Positions 8,079 through 16,168 of a stretch of 64,000 bases of DNA are shown piece by piece. Positions within the stretch are counted from its first letter, which is position 1. Every line of letters begins with the position of its first letter. This stretch comes from Gordonia sp. ABSL11-1. GTDB taxonomy: Bacteria > Actinomycetota > Actinomycetes > Mycobacteriales > Mycobacteriaceae. Where the stretch lies: positions 1 to 64,000 of the forward strand of contig NZ_JASXSI010000001.1 of the NCBI RefSeq assembly GCF_030315685.1. The letters run 5' to 3'. The position numbers and the translations under genes are program-made. Below the pieces are notes generated by a model. It was not told the origin of the DNA and did not search any database. It saw nothing but the letters and a program-made list of their open reading frames with translations.

Positions 8079-8645
8079 TCAGCCCTGCTTCGCGGCGGCC
8101 TTCGCGGCCTTCTTGAACTCCCGCACCTTCTGCAGCGACTCGGGGTCGATGACGTCGGCGACCGATCGGTAGCCGACCTTTCCGTAGTCGCCGACGACCT
8201 TGGTCCAGCCCGGAGGTCTGATCCCGAGCTGTTTGGCCACGAGCGCCGTGAAGATCTTCGCCTTCTGGTCGCCGAAGCCCGGCAGCGCTCGCACACGGGC
8301 GAACAGATCGGCACCGGAGGCCGCCTCGGTCCAGATGCGCTCGGCGCTCCCGTCGTAGTCGTCGACGACGACCTGTGCGAGTGCCTGCACGCGGCCCGCC
8401 ATCGATCGTCCGTACCGGTGGATCGCGGGTGGGGTCGCGCACAGGTCGGCGAACGCCTCCGGTTCGGCCGCCGCGATCGCCGCCGGGTCCATCGTGCCGA
8501 ACCGGTCCCGGATCTTCGCCGGTCCCGCGAACGCACGCTCCATCGGGAACTGCTGGTCCAGCAGCATGCCGGTCAGCAACGCGAACGCGTCGGTGGAGAG
8601 CAGTTCGTCTGCGGCCGGGTCCTGGGCAATCTGGAGATTCGCCAT
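8079..8645 (-). CDS. HhH-GPD type base-excision DNA repair protein
   Basis: A 188-residue protein of the helix-hairpin-helix GPD superfamily (EndoIII/MutY/AlkA fold), shorter than EndoIII. Seen are the N-terminal helix ADELLSTDAFALLTGMLLDQQFPME and the hairpin with its GxG turn, RVRALPGFGDQKAKIFTALV (about residues 115-135). The EndoIII iron-sulfur cysteines are absent and the C-terminus is lysine/alanine rich. Actinobacterial members are annotated as base-excision DNA glycosylase-like; the lesion specificity cannot be deduced. The ATG at 8645 has TAGGAT six bases upstream (leaderless). Confidence 0.85.
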   Translation of the reverse strand: MANLQIAQDPAADELLSTDAFALLTGMLLDQQFPMERAFAGPAKIRDRFGTMDPAAIAAAEPEAFADLCATPPAIHRYGRSMAGRVQALAQVVVDDYDGSAERIWTEAASGADLFARVRALPGFGDQKAKIFTALVAKQLGIRPPGWTKVVGDYGKVGYRSVADVIDPESLQKVREFKKAAKAAAKQG

Positions 8646-8651
8646 GGGCTC

Positions 8652-8670
8652 ATCCTAGAACCCCTAGAAT
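8652..8670. promoter_or_regulatory. Back-to-back -10 boxes for two divergent leaderless genes
   Basis: TAGGAT on the minus strand (8657-8652) is six bases from the ATG at 8645. TAGAAT on the plus strand (8665-8670) is six bases from the ATG at 8677. The two start codons are only 31 bases apart, so each -35 region must lie inside the opposite gene. Confidence 0.65.
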
Positions 8671-8676
8671 GGCGCC

Positions 8677-9225
8677 ATGGGGAACCGACGGTGGGGACGG
8701 CCGGGAATTCGGCGGCAGACGTTGCGAGGGCGGAATCGTCGGAGGGCGGTCGTCGGCTTCGCCCTGGCGGCGGTGACCGCGCCCATGGTGATGGCCGGCG
8801 CCGGCACGGCCGGTGCCGTACCGGAGTACACCGATCCGAACCTCGCCACCACGCTGCGGTGCGACACACCGAACCCGTGGGGAGGTCCGCGGATACCGAT
8901 CCACGTCGACGTGTTCAACCAGATCCCCTTTCCTGCCGACGGATTGCCGGGGCCGGCGATCTCGCTCATCGGGTCGAGCCGGGCGCAGCCGTCCCCGCTC
9001 CTCGACTACACCGTCGAGACCCGGGTGACCTGGCGGAATCTCGCCACCGGCCGGACCGGGACGGTCACGGTGCCGAGCCGCGCCCGGGTGATCACCTGGC
9101 AGGCGGATCTGCATCCGGGCCGTGGACCCGTCGCGTTCACGATCCGACAGAAGGTCGGATTGATGGCGTTCGTGCCGATGGTGGCCGCGCAGAACTCGAC
9201 CTGTTCGGGGCGTGCGACGGCCTGA
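8677..9225 (+). CDS. Secreted protein of unknown function
   Basis: A 182-residue protein with a long basic N-terminus (RRQTLRGRNRRR), a hydrophobic stretch (VVGFALAAVTAPMVMAGA) and an AxA-type cleavage region near residue 47 (GTAGAVPEY), so it is likely exported. The mature part has two cysteines (LRCDTPNP and NSTCSGRA) that could form one disulfide, and a beta-rich pattern (YTVETRVTWRNL, GTVTVPSRARVITW). No family is recognised. The start follows a TAGAAT -10 box by six bases. Confidence 0.72.
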   Translation: MGNRRWGRPGIRRQTLRGRNRRRAVVGFALAAVTAPMVMAGAGTAGAVPEYTDPNLATTLRCDTPNPWGGPRIPIHVDVFNQIPFPADGLPGPAISLIGSSRAQPSPLLDYTVETRVTWRNLATGRTGTVTVPSRARVITWQADLHPGRGPVAFTIRQKVGLMAFVPMVAAQNSTCSGRATA

Positions 9226-9385
9226 CGGCCGGTGCCACCTGCGGGTGTCCGATGTCGAATCGTGACGTCGATGCCGTCGCAGAAGCACGGCGGAACATCA
9301 CATTTCGGCCCCGGCGAGTAGCCTGAGAGCCGATACTGACGCGAGCGGGTTCTCCCACCTGCTGACTCGACGATGAGGACGTGCC

Positions 9386-10903
9386 ATGTCGGAAGCGCAC
9401 CAGAACGAGATCGCGGAGCAACACACGGCCAAAGTCATCGGTGTCACCGTCGCCGCTGCGGTCGGCGGCTTCCTGTTCGGCTTCGACAGTTCCGTGGTCA
9501 ACGGCGCCGTCGACTCGATCCAGGACACCTTCGGGCTGGCCGAGCTGTTCACCGGATTCGCCGTCGCCATCGCCCTGTTGGGCTGCGCGCTCGGCGCTTG
9601 GTTCGCGGGCCGCCTCGCCGACGTCTGGGGTCGCAAGCGGGTGATGCTGCTGGGCTCAGCCCTTTTCGTCATCTCCGCGATCGGGACCGCATATACGCAG
9701 ACGGTCTGGGACCTCCTCCTGTGGCGCGTGCTCGGCGGCATCGGCATCGGTATCGCATCGGTGATCGCACCCGCCTACATCTCCGAGATCGCGCCGGCCA
9801 GATATCGCGGTGCGTTGGCATCGATGCAGCAGCTGGCGATCACACTCGGCATCTTCGCCGCCCTGCTGTCGGACACGCTGCTCCAGGACGCCGCGAACGG
9901 CCCGGAGAACGAACTGTGGTGGGGCCTCGAGGCCTGGCGCTGGATGTTCCTCGTGGGCGTCGTGCCCGCGGTCGTGTACGGCCTGCTCGCGCTGATGATC
10001 CCGGAGTCGCCGCGATACCTCGTCGGTCGCAACCGAGACGAGGAGGCGGCACGAATCCTGCAGGAGGTGACCGGCGAGGCCCATCCGCTGGAACGGGTCA
10101 AGGAGATCCGACTGACCGTCAAGCGCGAGGCACGCACCTCGTTGAAGGACATCCGCGGGCCGTCGTTCGGTCTGCACCCACTCGTCTGGGTCGGCATCTG
10201 GTTGGCCATCTTCCAGCAGTTCGTCGGCATCAACGCGATCTTCTACTATTCGACGACCCTGTGGAAGTCGGTCGGTTTCGACACCGATCAGGCGTTCACC
10301 ACGTCCGTGATCACCTCCGCGATCAACGTGGGCATGACCTTCGTGGCGATTCTCTTCGTCGACCGGATCGGACGGCGCAAGCTCCTGCTGATCGGTTCGG
10401 TGGGCATGTTCGTCGGATTGGTCATGGCGTGTGTCGCGTTCACACAGGCGACATACAAACAAACAGGGATGGTGGGCGACGTAGCTTGTACGCCCGGCAA
10501 TACCACCAAGGACTGCCTTGCCCTTGCGGGCGGCTGGGGGCCAGTCGCTCTCATCGGCGCGAACATGTTCGTGGTCTTCTTCGCCGCCACCTGGGGTCCG
10601 GTCATGTGGGTCATGCTCGGCGAGATGTTCCCGAACCGGATCCGCGGCGTCGCGCTGGGCGTGTGCACGGCGGCGAACTGGTTGGCCAACTTCACGATCT
10701 CGATGCTCTTCCCGGAGATGAGCAAGGTCCTCGGCCTGGGCTGGATCTACGGCTTCTTCGCGTTCTGTGCGGCTGCGTCGTTCTTCTACGTGCGCGCAAA
10801 GGTGGAGGAGACCAAGGGGATGGAGCTCGAGGACATGGACGCGGCGGCCGCGACCCGGCTGTCCCAGTTCGAGGCGATGCGGTCGGCCAAGGACGCGCAC
10901 TGA
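9386..10903 (+). CDS. MFS sugar porter (sugar:proton symporter family)
   Basis: A 505-residue transporter with 12 predicted membrane spans. Sugar-porter signatures are present: GFLFGFDSSVVNGA in span 1, GRLADVWGRKRV in loop 2-3, RVLGGIGIGIASVIAPAYISEIAPARYRG in the span 4 region, PESPRYLVGRNRDEEA at the central loop, QQFVGINAIFYYS in span 7, and DRIGRRKLLLIGS in loop 8-9. Length and motifs fit bacterial glucose, xylose or arabinose proton symporters (XylE/GlcP type); the sugar cannot be fixed from sequence. The ATG at 9386 is 62 bases after a possible TAGCCT -10 box at 9319. It stands alone. Confidence 0.92.
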   Translation: MSEAHQNEIAEQHTAKVIGVTVAAAVGGFLFGFDSSVVNGAVDSIQDTFGLAELFTGFAVAIALLGCALGAWFAGRLADVWGRKRVMLLGSALFVISAIGTAYTQTVWDLLLWRVLGGIGIGIASVIAPAYISEIAPARYRGALASMQQLAITLGIFAALLSDTLLQDAANGPENELWWGLEAWRWMFLVGVVPAVVYGLLALMIPESPRYLVGRNRDEEAARILQEVTGEAHPLERVKEIRLTVKREARTSLKDIRGPSFGLHPLVWVGIWLAIFQQFVGINAIFYYSTTLWKSVGFDTDQAFTTSVITSAINVGMTFVAILFVDRIGRRKLLLIGSVGMFVGLVMACVAFTQATYKQTGMVGDVACTPGNTTKDCLALAGGWGPVALIGANMFVVFFAATWGPVMWVMLGEMFPNRIRGVALGVCTAANWLANFTISMLFPEMSKVLGLGWIYGFFAFCAAASFFYVRAKVEETKGMELEDMDAAAATRLSQFEAMRSAKDAH

Positions 10904-10919
10904 TCGGGGGCGTGCCCCG

Positions 10920-11627
10920 TCAGTCCTGCTCGGCCAGTCCGGTGATCAGCAACCACTGCGCGGCGAAATAGCTTGCGAGAACCCAGGCCTCGGCCACGCC
11001 GACGAGCCGCGGATCCCGGATCAGGTGGCGCCGATTGATGATCGTGAGATCCGAGGCCAGGAACAACCATCCGCCGCAGCGCATCCGAGGCTGGGGACTC
11101 GGCATCGCATGGGCGGTCGCCGACATCAGACCCAGCGCGTTCCCGTAGGTGCCCAACACCGGCAACAGGCGTGGGCGGTGCACGGTGAGCACGCTCGCCG
11201 ACTCCGCGAGAATCAGTGTCCGCACGGCCATCCCGGATGCCGTCGGGCGCGCTCCACGACGCAGCATCGCTCCGGTCAGACATAGCTGGGCGCCGGCGAA
11301 CAGCGATGCGCCGATCTGCAGGCTGCAGTCCTTCCCGGGGCCGTCCGGGGCGAATTCCTCGAGGAGCATGGCGCGATCACCGGCCGCGGAGAACGCGACC
11401 GCTCCGGCGAGGAGGGCGTTGTCCACTCCTCGGCGCGACCGTGCTCCCCGTGCGGCCTCGAACGCCAGCACGACCAGCGGCAGCGGTTTGGTCGCGGCGG
11501 CGAGATCTCGTCGATGTCGTGCACCGGTCACGGTGGCAGCAGTGGCCGCAGCAGCGTAGGCGAGACCGACCACCGGACGAGCGGTGACACGACCGGTCAG
11601 GCCGCGACGTCGGATCCTCCGGATCAC
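10920..11627 (-). CDS. YhhN/TMEM86-type lysoplasmalogenase homologue, membrane protein
   Basis: A 235-residue integral membrane protein of the YhhN (TMEM86) family, whose animal members cleave lysoplasmalogens. Hydrophobic spans include GLAYAAAATAATVTG, ALLAGAVAFSAAGD, ASLFAGAQLCLTGAMLRRG and LGTYGNALGLMSATAHAMP; the conserved acidic spots are in FSAAGDRAMLLE and LFLASDLTII. A GTG at 11627 overlaps the stop of the lipase-like gene by four bases (GTGA) and is preferred; a GTG at 11654 would give nine more residues inside that gene. Coupling to the secreted lipase-like protein suggests a shared lipid-related role (inferred). Confidence 0.72.
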   Translation of the reverse strand: MIRRIRRRGLTGRVTARPVVGLAYAAAATAATVTGARHRRDLAAATKPLPLVVLAFEAARGARSRRGVDNALLAGAVAFSAAGDRAMLLEEFAPDGPGKDCSLQIGASLFAGAQLCLTGAMLRRGARPTASGMAVRTLILAESASVLTVHRPRLLPVLGTYGNALGLMSATAHAMPSPQPRMRCGGWLFLASDLTIINRRHLIRDPRLVGVAEAWVLASYFAAQWLLITGLAEQD

Positions 11628-12802
11628 CGACTCGCCAGTCGGGAGACGAACCACCGGATGTCGTTGTCGGACAGGGCATCAGACTGCTGATCGTTGACCG
11701 CCAGATACGTACGTGCACTGACCCGACGATCTGCGGTCCGGGCATCGTTGAGATAGCGCAGCGACAGCGGCACGACGACATTCTGGTCGAACAGGCTCTG
11801 GGTCATCATCACCGGGCGGGTGAAGCCGCGGAGAGGGATCGTGTGCGACCGCGACACGACGTCGATGAGTGCGGTGTTGCCGGACAGCGGTGTGCTGAAC
11901 AACGGGCCCATCGGTGTGCCGGCGAACGCATCGGTGAGGTCGTCGACGCAGAGGCGCGCCGCCCGGTTCATCCAGGTGATCCCGGTGTCGGTGAGGAACG
12001 AGTCCAGCTTCACCTCCGGGCGGGCGTTCCGGATCGCGCTGAGCGTGAACAGGATGTCGGCGGCGACACCGACGGGCATCGAACCGCTCGAGGGGCCGAG
12101 ACCGCCGATGAGCGTGTCGAACTCGACCGGGATCGACGACACGGCCGATCCGCGGTAGTCGAGGGTCGGGCCCTGCACGCGCGTGCCCTGCCGGGCGAGA
12201 TCGATCGCGGCGGCGGCGCCCCGGCCCTCACCGACGACCACCCATCGGCGTGCCAGGTTGTCGGCGACGTCGTGGCCGGCGCGGACGGCGTCGACGATGT
12301 TACGCGCCGTGGTCTGGGTGTCGAAATACTCGGGTGTGCCCTGGGTACCCAGGCCCGCGTAGTCGGGGATGACGACCGCGTAGCCGCGGTCGAGCCAGCG
12401 GGAGATCTCGTCCCGGTCGTCGGAGGTCGGCACCGCCGACGGTGCACATCCGTCGGCGATGCCGCGGCTGCCGTGGGCCCAGGCAACGACGGGCCAACCG
12501 CCCTTCGGTGCGGCGCCGGGCGGGAGCTGGACCGCCGCGGTGGACAGCCGACGTTGCCGGTCGGTGCCGGTGGTCCAGTAGGTGAAGGCGCTGCCCGATC
12601 CGGCGTGGGCGGCCAGACGGTTCTTCGGCAGATCACGATTGGTGAACACGGTGCCGGCGGGTGCGCCGCCGCTGGGCGCTGTCGGCGCCGGCTGGGCGAC
12701 ACCGGCGGCGGCGGCGGTCATCACGAGGGCCAAGGCGATCGGCAGGACCGACCGGACCGCGAACCGGTGAGGAGACCGTCGGCGCGATTGTGGCGAGGGC
12801 AT
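11624..12802 (-). CDS. Secreted lipase-family (LIP) protein lacking the catalytic serine
   Basis: A 392-residue protein with a signal peptide (basic RRRSPHRFAVR, then VLPIALALVMTAAAAGVA). The alpha/beta-hydrolase body follows the secretory lipase (LIP) family: GWPVVAWAHGSRGIADGCAPS (oxyanion region), YAVVIPDYAGLGTQGTPEY, and then the nucleophile elbow, which reads VVVGEGRGAAAAI instead of GxSxG. The segment where the histidine is expected (YLAVNDQQSDALSDNDI) has no histidine, while the acidic segment QSLFDQNVVVP is kept. It is therefore probably not a lipase in the usual way. The ATG at 12802 puts a normal N-region before the signal core. Confidence 0.8.
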   Translation of the reverse strand: MPSPQSRRRSPHRFAVRSVLPIALALVMTAAAAGVAQPAPTAPSGGAPAGTVFTNRDLPKNRLAAHAGSGSAFTYWTTGTDRQRRLSTAAVQLPPGAAPKGGWPVVAWAHGSRGIADGCAPSAVPTSDDRDEISRWLDRGYAVVIPDYAGLGTQGTPEYFDTQTTARNIVDAVRAGHDVADNLARRWVVVGEGRGAAAAIDLARQGTRVQGPTLDYRGSAVSSIPVEFDTLIGGLGPSSGSMPVGVAADILFTLSAIRNARPEVKLDSFLTDTGITWMNRAARLCVDDLTDAFAGTPMGPLFSTPLSGNTALIDVVSRSHTIPLRGFTRPVMMTQSLFDQNVVVPLSLRYLNDARTADRRVSARTYLAVNDQQSDALSDNDIRWFVSRLASR

Positions 12803-12846
12803 GATGTGAGGTTTTCGTGTCGAGGGGTGCCGGCGGGTCGTCGGGC

Positions 12847-13719
12847 CTAGGCCTCGACGATGCCGATCGCGGGGAGGAAGTAGCAGGTGCGGGCGCCGTT
12901 CTGGGCCGTGCCGTACACCGCGGACAGGATGATGCCCTTGCCCGTCTGCACGGGCGCGAGCCGCACGCCGGACAGCAGCGGCAGTGCCTTCAGGAGCGGG
13001 CTGTTCGAGACGGGCACGAGGTCGGCGAAGCCGCCCTTGAGGGTTGCGACGTTGAACCAGGCGACCTGCATCTTCCCGTTGGTGACGCCATCGGCGGTCG
13101 CCGGGACGAACGCATAGGCGGTCTGGCCGTCCTCGACGAGGTTCAGCTTGGGCAGGGTGATGCCGAGCAGCTGCTGCAGAGGGGCCAGTGGCTCCTGCGC
13201 CAGTGGCCACGGCCCGGCGACGGCACCCGCGCCCGCGGTCACGAGCCCGAGCGGGTTGTCGGCGGTGGGATCGGTGCAGAACGGGGCGGCCGACGGACTC
13301 AGCGGTTGCACGCCCAGGGCCTTCAGGATCGCCAGCGGGTCGGTCTGTGCGACGGGAACCGCGCGGCCGGCGGCTGCCGCTTCCGGGATGAGACGGGTCC
13401 GCGCGGCCACCTGATCCGAGGACAGCTGTCCCACGCTCGTCATGACCGCTTGCGCTGCCTCCAGGGCCATCCGGTCGACGCCGGCGTCCTTCAGCATTCG
13501 GACCGCGGCCGCCAGCTCGGCGTCGTAGGGGATCTCGGGGATGGACAACGAGTTCGGCGGGACGAAGGGGGCCGCGGGCGCCATCGCCGGCGCGCCGAGC
13601 CCCGCGGCCGTCACGGTCGCGATACCGACGACACCGGCACGGGCGCGGAACGAGAGGCGGCTGAATGAGGGACGGCGGAACGAGAGGCGGGTGTGTGCAC
13701 GCTGCGAGCTGGCGGACAT
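12847..13719 (-). CDS. Secreted protein, paralogue of the 14011-14895 product
   Basis: A 290-residue exported protein: basic N-terminus, hydrophobic core (AGVVGIATVTAAGLGAP) and an AxA region. The ATG at 13719 follows an AAGGAGAA site. The C-terminal half has GQTAYAFVPATADG, MQVAWFNVATLKGG and a final block TGKGIILSAVYGTAQNG...CYFLPAIGIVEA that lines up with the next secreted protein upstream (TGKGRVISTIYGD...CGIVPTIGIGII). Two cysteines (PFCTDP and RTCYF) are conserved between them. No function is known to me; the shared fold and adjacency indicate a local duplication. The coding strand continues into the lipase-like gene 44 bases later, so they may be co-transcribed. Confidence 0.75.
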   Translation of the reverse strand: MSASSQRAHTRLSFRRPSFSRLSFRARAGVVGIATVTAAGLGAPAMAPAAPFVPPNSLSIPEIPYDAELAAAVRMLKDAGVDRMALEAAQAVMTSVGQLSSDQVAARTRLIPEAAAAGRAVPVAQTDPLAILKALGVQPLSPSAAPFCTDPTADNPLGLVTAGAGAVAGPWPLAQEPLAPLQQLLGITLPKLNLVEDGQTAYAFVPATADGVTNGKMQVAWFNVATLKGGFADLVPVSNSPLLKALPLLSGVRLAPVQTGKGIILSAVYGTAQNGARTCYFLPAIGIVEA

Positions 13720-13953
13720 GGGTTCTCCTTCATCGACCGGGTGCAGACCCGGACGGCCCTCCTCTGTTACGGATGTGACAGAAGTTGTTCAAGTTACAAG
13801 AGAGCACGAAGTGTACGCGGAACTCAAGTCGCGAAGCCGAGCTGTGACATCGCTGCGATGAAGCGGCGACCGACGATGCCGGGAAACGTCGTTCCTGGTC
13901 AGCGGCGAGTGACGCCTGTCATGGCATCGTGTGGACACGAGCGCCGAGCCGAC

Positions 13954-13988
13954 CACACCCCCGGGGCGCTGGGCGGCCCGGGGGTGTG
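13954..13988 (-). terminator. Strong GC-rich hairpin after the 14011-14895 gene
   Basis: A perfect 12-base inverted repeat (CACACCCCCGGG / CCCGGGGGTGTG) with an 11-base loop lies 23 bases past the stop of the minus-strand gene ending at 14011. There is no T-run, as is usual for high-GC actinobacterial terminators. Confidence 0.65.
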
Positions 13989-14010
13989 CAGACGGTGTGC
14001 GGTCGGCGGC

Positions 14011-14895
14011 TCAGATGATGCCGATGCCGATCGTCGGCACGATGCCGCAGGTGTTGATCTTGCCCTTGTTCTTGGTGGTGACGTCGCCGTAGATGGTGGA
14101 GATGACGCGTCCCTTGCCGGTCTTCGCGATTCCCGTGAAGGTGCCGGGTCCGTCGGTGGCGTTGATCTTGGGATTGCGCTTGAGCTGGACCTGCCCCGAT
14201 CGCCCGTTGTCGATGTTCAGCCAGGTCGCCCAGAGTTTGCGGTTGGGGTTGTTGATCGCAGGGCCGGTGCCGAGGCTGGTGTAGACGTAGCCGGCCTCAC
14301 CTCGCTTGGGGCCCGGCGCGGGTGCCTGCTGTGGGCCCGCCGTGAGCAGTGCTCGCCCGAGGGAGTTGCCGCCGTTGGGGCTGCCGTTGCCCGGCATGCA
14401 GCCGAATCCGATGGTCGGGTAAAGGAATTCCTGGATCTTCGGCGCTCCGGGGCCTTTCGGGATCTCCGGGTCGCCGGGCTTGCGCTCGGCAGCCTTCTGC
14501 TCGCGGACGAGTGCCGCGCGTCCGGGTTCGCCGAGGAAATCGATCACCGACTGCCAGATGGCCTTGGTCTGCGGCGGCAGGCCCGGCGCGGCCGCCAGGC
14601 CCTTCGCCTGGTCGAGCAGCTGGCTGTTGATCTTGCCGTCCGGCCCCTTGGTGGCGACCGATCCGATGATCGCCGGAGCGAACGCGCCCAGCGAGTCGAG
14701 GGTCCGCTGGTCGACCTTCGGCTTGGCGGGGGCGGGTGCCGCATCGGCGACGGCCGGTACGGCCAGCGACATCGCCGCGGCGATGCTCATCGCCGCGATG
14801 CCGACGCGACGCACGGTCCGGGTCGCGGGGCGGTGGATGCGGCGCGAAGCCGGGCTGGGTCGTGATCGCAGGCTCTGGAGTACAGGCAAACGCAC
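14011..14895 (-). CDS. Secreted protein, paralogue of the 12847-13719 product
   Basis: A 294-residue exported protein with an extended basic N-region, a hydrophobic core (VGIAAMSIAAAMSLAVPA) and cleavage near ADAAPAP. The mature domain has FLYPTIGFGCMPG, GEAGYVYTSLGTG, KLWATWLNIDNGRSG and the C-terminal TGKGRVISTIYGD...INTCGIVPTIGI block shared with its neighbour. Two cysteines are in equivalent places. The start is uncertain: the GTG at 14895 gives a plausible signal peptide, while a GTG at 14943 adds 16 residues that look non-conserved. Neither has a good ribosome site. Confidence 0.72.
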   Translation of the reverse strand: MRLPVLQSLRSRPSPASRRIHRPATRTVRRVGIAAMSIAAAMSLAVPAVADAAPAPAKPKVDQRTLDSLGAFAPAIIGSVATKGPDGKINSQLLDQAKGLAAAPGLPPQTKAIWQSVIDFLGEPGRAALVREQKAAERKPGDPEIPKGPGAPKIQEFLYPTIGFGCMPGNGSPNGGNSLGRALLTAGPQQAPAPGPKRGEAGYVYTSLGTGPAINNPNRKLWATWLNIDNGRSGQVQLKRNPKINATDGPGTFTGIAKTGKGRVISTIYGDVTTKNKGKINTCGIVPTIGIGII

Positions 14896-15130
14896 TGTTT
14901 CCGGTCCAATCGGTCGTCGGTGTGCGCCACTGGGGTCACACACTCCGCTGTCAGTGACTCGGACGCCGGATCGACGTCGCGGGTCATTCTATGCACCCGC
15001 CGACGACGAGCACTGTCCAGGGAGCCTAACGCGACACTGTGTGACTGCTGTGATTGTTGATTCAATTGTTACTGATGGTACGTAACGATCTGCGGTCGTG
15101 CGCGATCGGGGCAACTGGTTAGATCGACCC

Positions 15131-16168
15131 GTGGCCACACGACGCAAAAGAGTGACCCGAGGATTCGGACTGATGCTGGCGGCGGCCTCGATCGCCACCG
15201 TGCTCACGGCGTGCGGAGACGACGCCGAGCCCGGCGCCGAGGTGACGCTGCTCACCCACGAATCGTTCGCATTGCCCGACTCGGTGTTCGACACCTTCCG
15301 ACGCGAGACCGGCCTGACCCTGAAGGTCGTCCGGTCGGGTGACGCCGGACAACTCGCGTCCACGGTGTCGCTCACCCCCGGATCGCCGAAGGCGGACGCC
15401 GTCTTCGGGATCGACAACACCTTCGCCTCCCGGCCCATCGAGGCAGGTGCGCTCGAGCCGTACGCGTCGCCGATGGCGGCGAACGGGGCGGCCGAGTTCG
15501 CGATCCCGGGATCGGACAACGAACTGACCGCGGTCGATCGAGGCGACGTCTGTCTCAACGTCGACGACTCCTGGTACGAGGACAACCGGCAACAGCCGCC
15601 CACGAGCCTGCGCGATCTTCGGGACCCGAAGTACGCGTCGCAGGCGGCGCTGCTCGATCCCGGCACCTCGTCGCCCGGAATGGCGTTCCTGCTCACGACC
15701 ATAGGGCTGTTCCCCAACGGCTGGCAGGACTACTGGAAGTCGGTGACCGCCGGCGGTGCCACGGTTGTGTCCGGTTGGGAGATCGCCTACAACCAGCTCT
15801 TCAGCGCCGGGGAGGGCAAGGGCGACAAGCCGATCGTGCTGTCCTATGCCTCCTCGCCCGCGGCGACGGCGGGGACCTCCGCGATACTCGACAGCTGTTT
15901 CCGGCAGGTCGAGTACGTCGGAGTCCTCAAGGGGGCCAAGAACCCCACCGGGTCCCGCAACCTCGTCGACTTCATGCTGAGCCCGACCGTGCAGGCCGCG
16001 CTCCCGTCGGCGATGTACGTCTACCCCGTGCAGAAGGACACGCCGCTTCCCGACGGCTGGCAACAGCGCGCCCCGGTGCCCACCTACACCGTCAGCCTGC
16101 CGCCGCAGTACATCGCCCAGAATCGTGAGAGCTGGCTCGAGCAATGGCGCGAGGCCGTCGGACGGTGA
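15131..16168 (+). CDS. thiB: Thiamine-type ABC transporter substrate-binding lipoprotein
   Basis: A 345-residue lipoprotein: basic N-terminus RRKRVTRGFG, hydrophobic core and lipobox LTAC at about residue 28. The mature part follows the ThiB family of periplasmic-type binding proteins: VTLLTHESFALPDSVFDTF, then KADAVFGIDNTFASRP and the central ALLDPGTSSPGMAFLLTTIG segment. It binds the ligand outside the membrane and passes it to the permease encoded next. The start GTG at 15131 is chosen because translation from it gives a proper lipoprotein signal; a TTAGAT box lies just before it. No TPP riboswitch was found in the upstream 235 bases. Thiamine or a precursor is the likely ligand from family resemblance. 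Confidence 0.82.
   Translation: MATRRKRVTRGFGLMLAAASIATVLTACGDDAEPGAEVTLLTHESFALPDSVFDTFRRETGLTLKVVRSGDAGQLASTVSLTPGSPKADAVFGIDNTFASRPIEAGALEPYASPMAANGAAEFAIPGSDNELTAVDRGDVCLNVDDSWYEDNRQQPPTSLRDLRDPKYASQAALLDPGTSSPGMAFLLTTIGLFPNGWQDYWKSVTAGGATVVSGWEIAYNQLFSAGEGKGDKPIVLSYASSPAATAGTSAILDSCFRQVEYVGVLKGAKNPTGSRNLVDFMLSPTVQAALPSAMYVYPVQKDTPLPDGWQQRAPVPTYTVSLPPQYIAQNRESWLEQWREAVGR

Noticed and set aside
9656..10900. A 414-codon minus-strand frame opposite the sugar porter
   Set aside because: Histidine/arginine-rich composition of a shadow frame; the transporter motifs are on the plus strand.
14896..15130. TPP riboswitch before the thiamine transporter
   Set aside because: No CUGAGA/ACCUGA-type core is present in this region.
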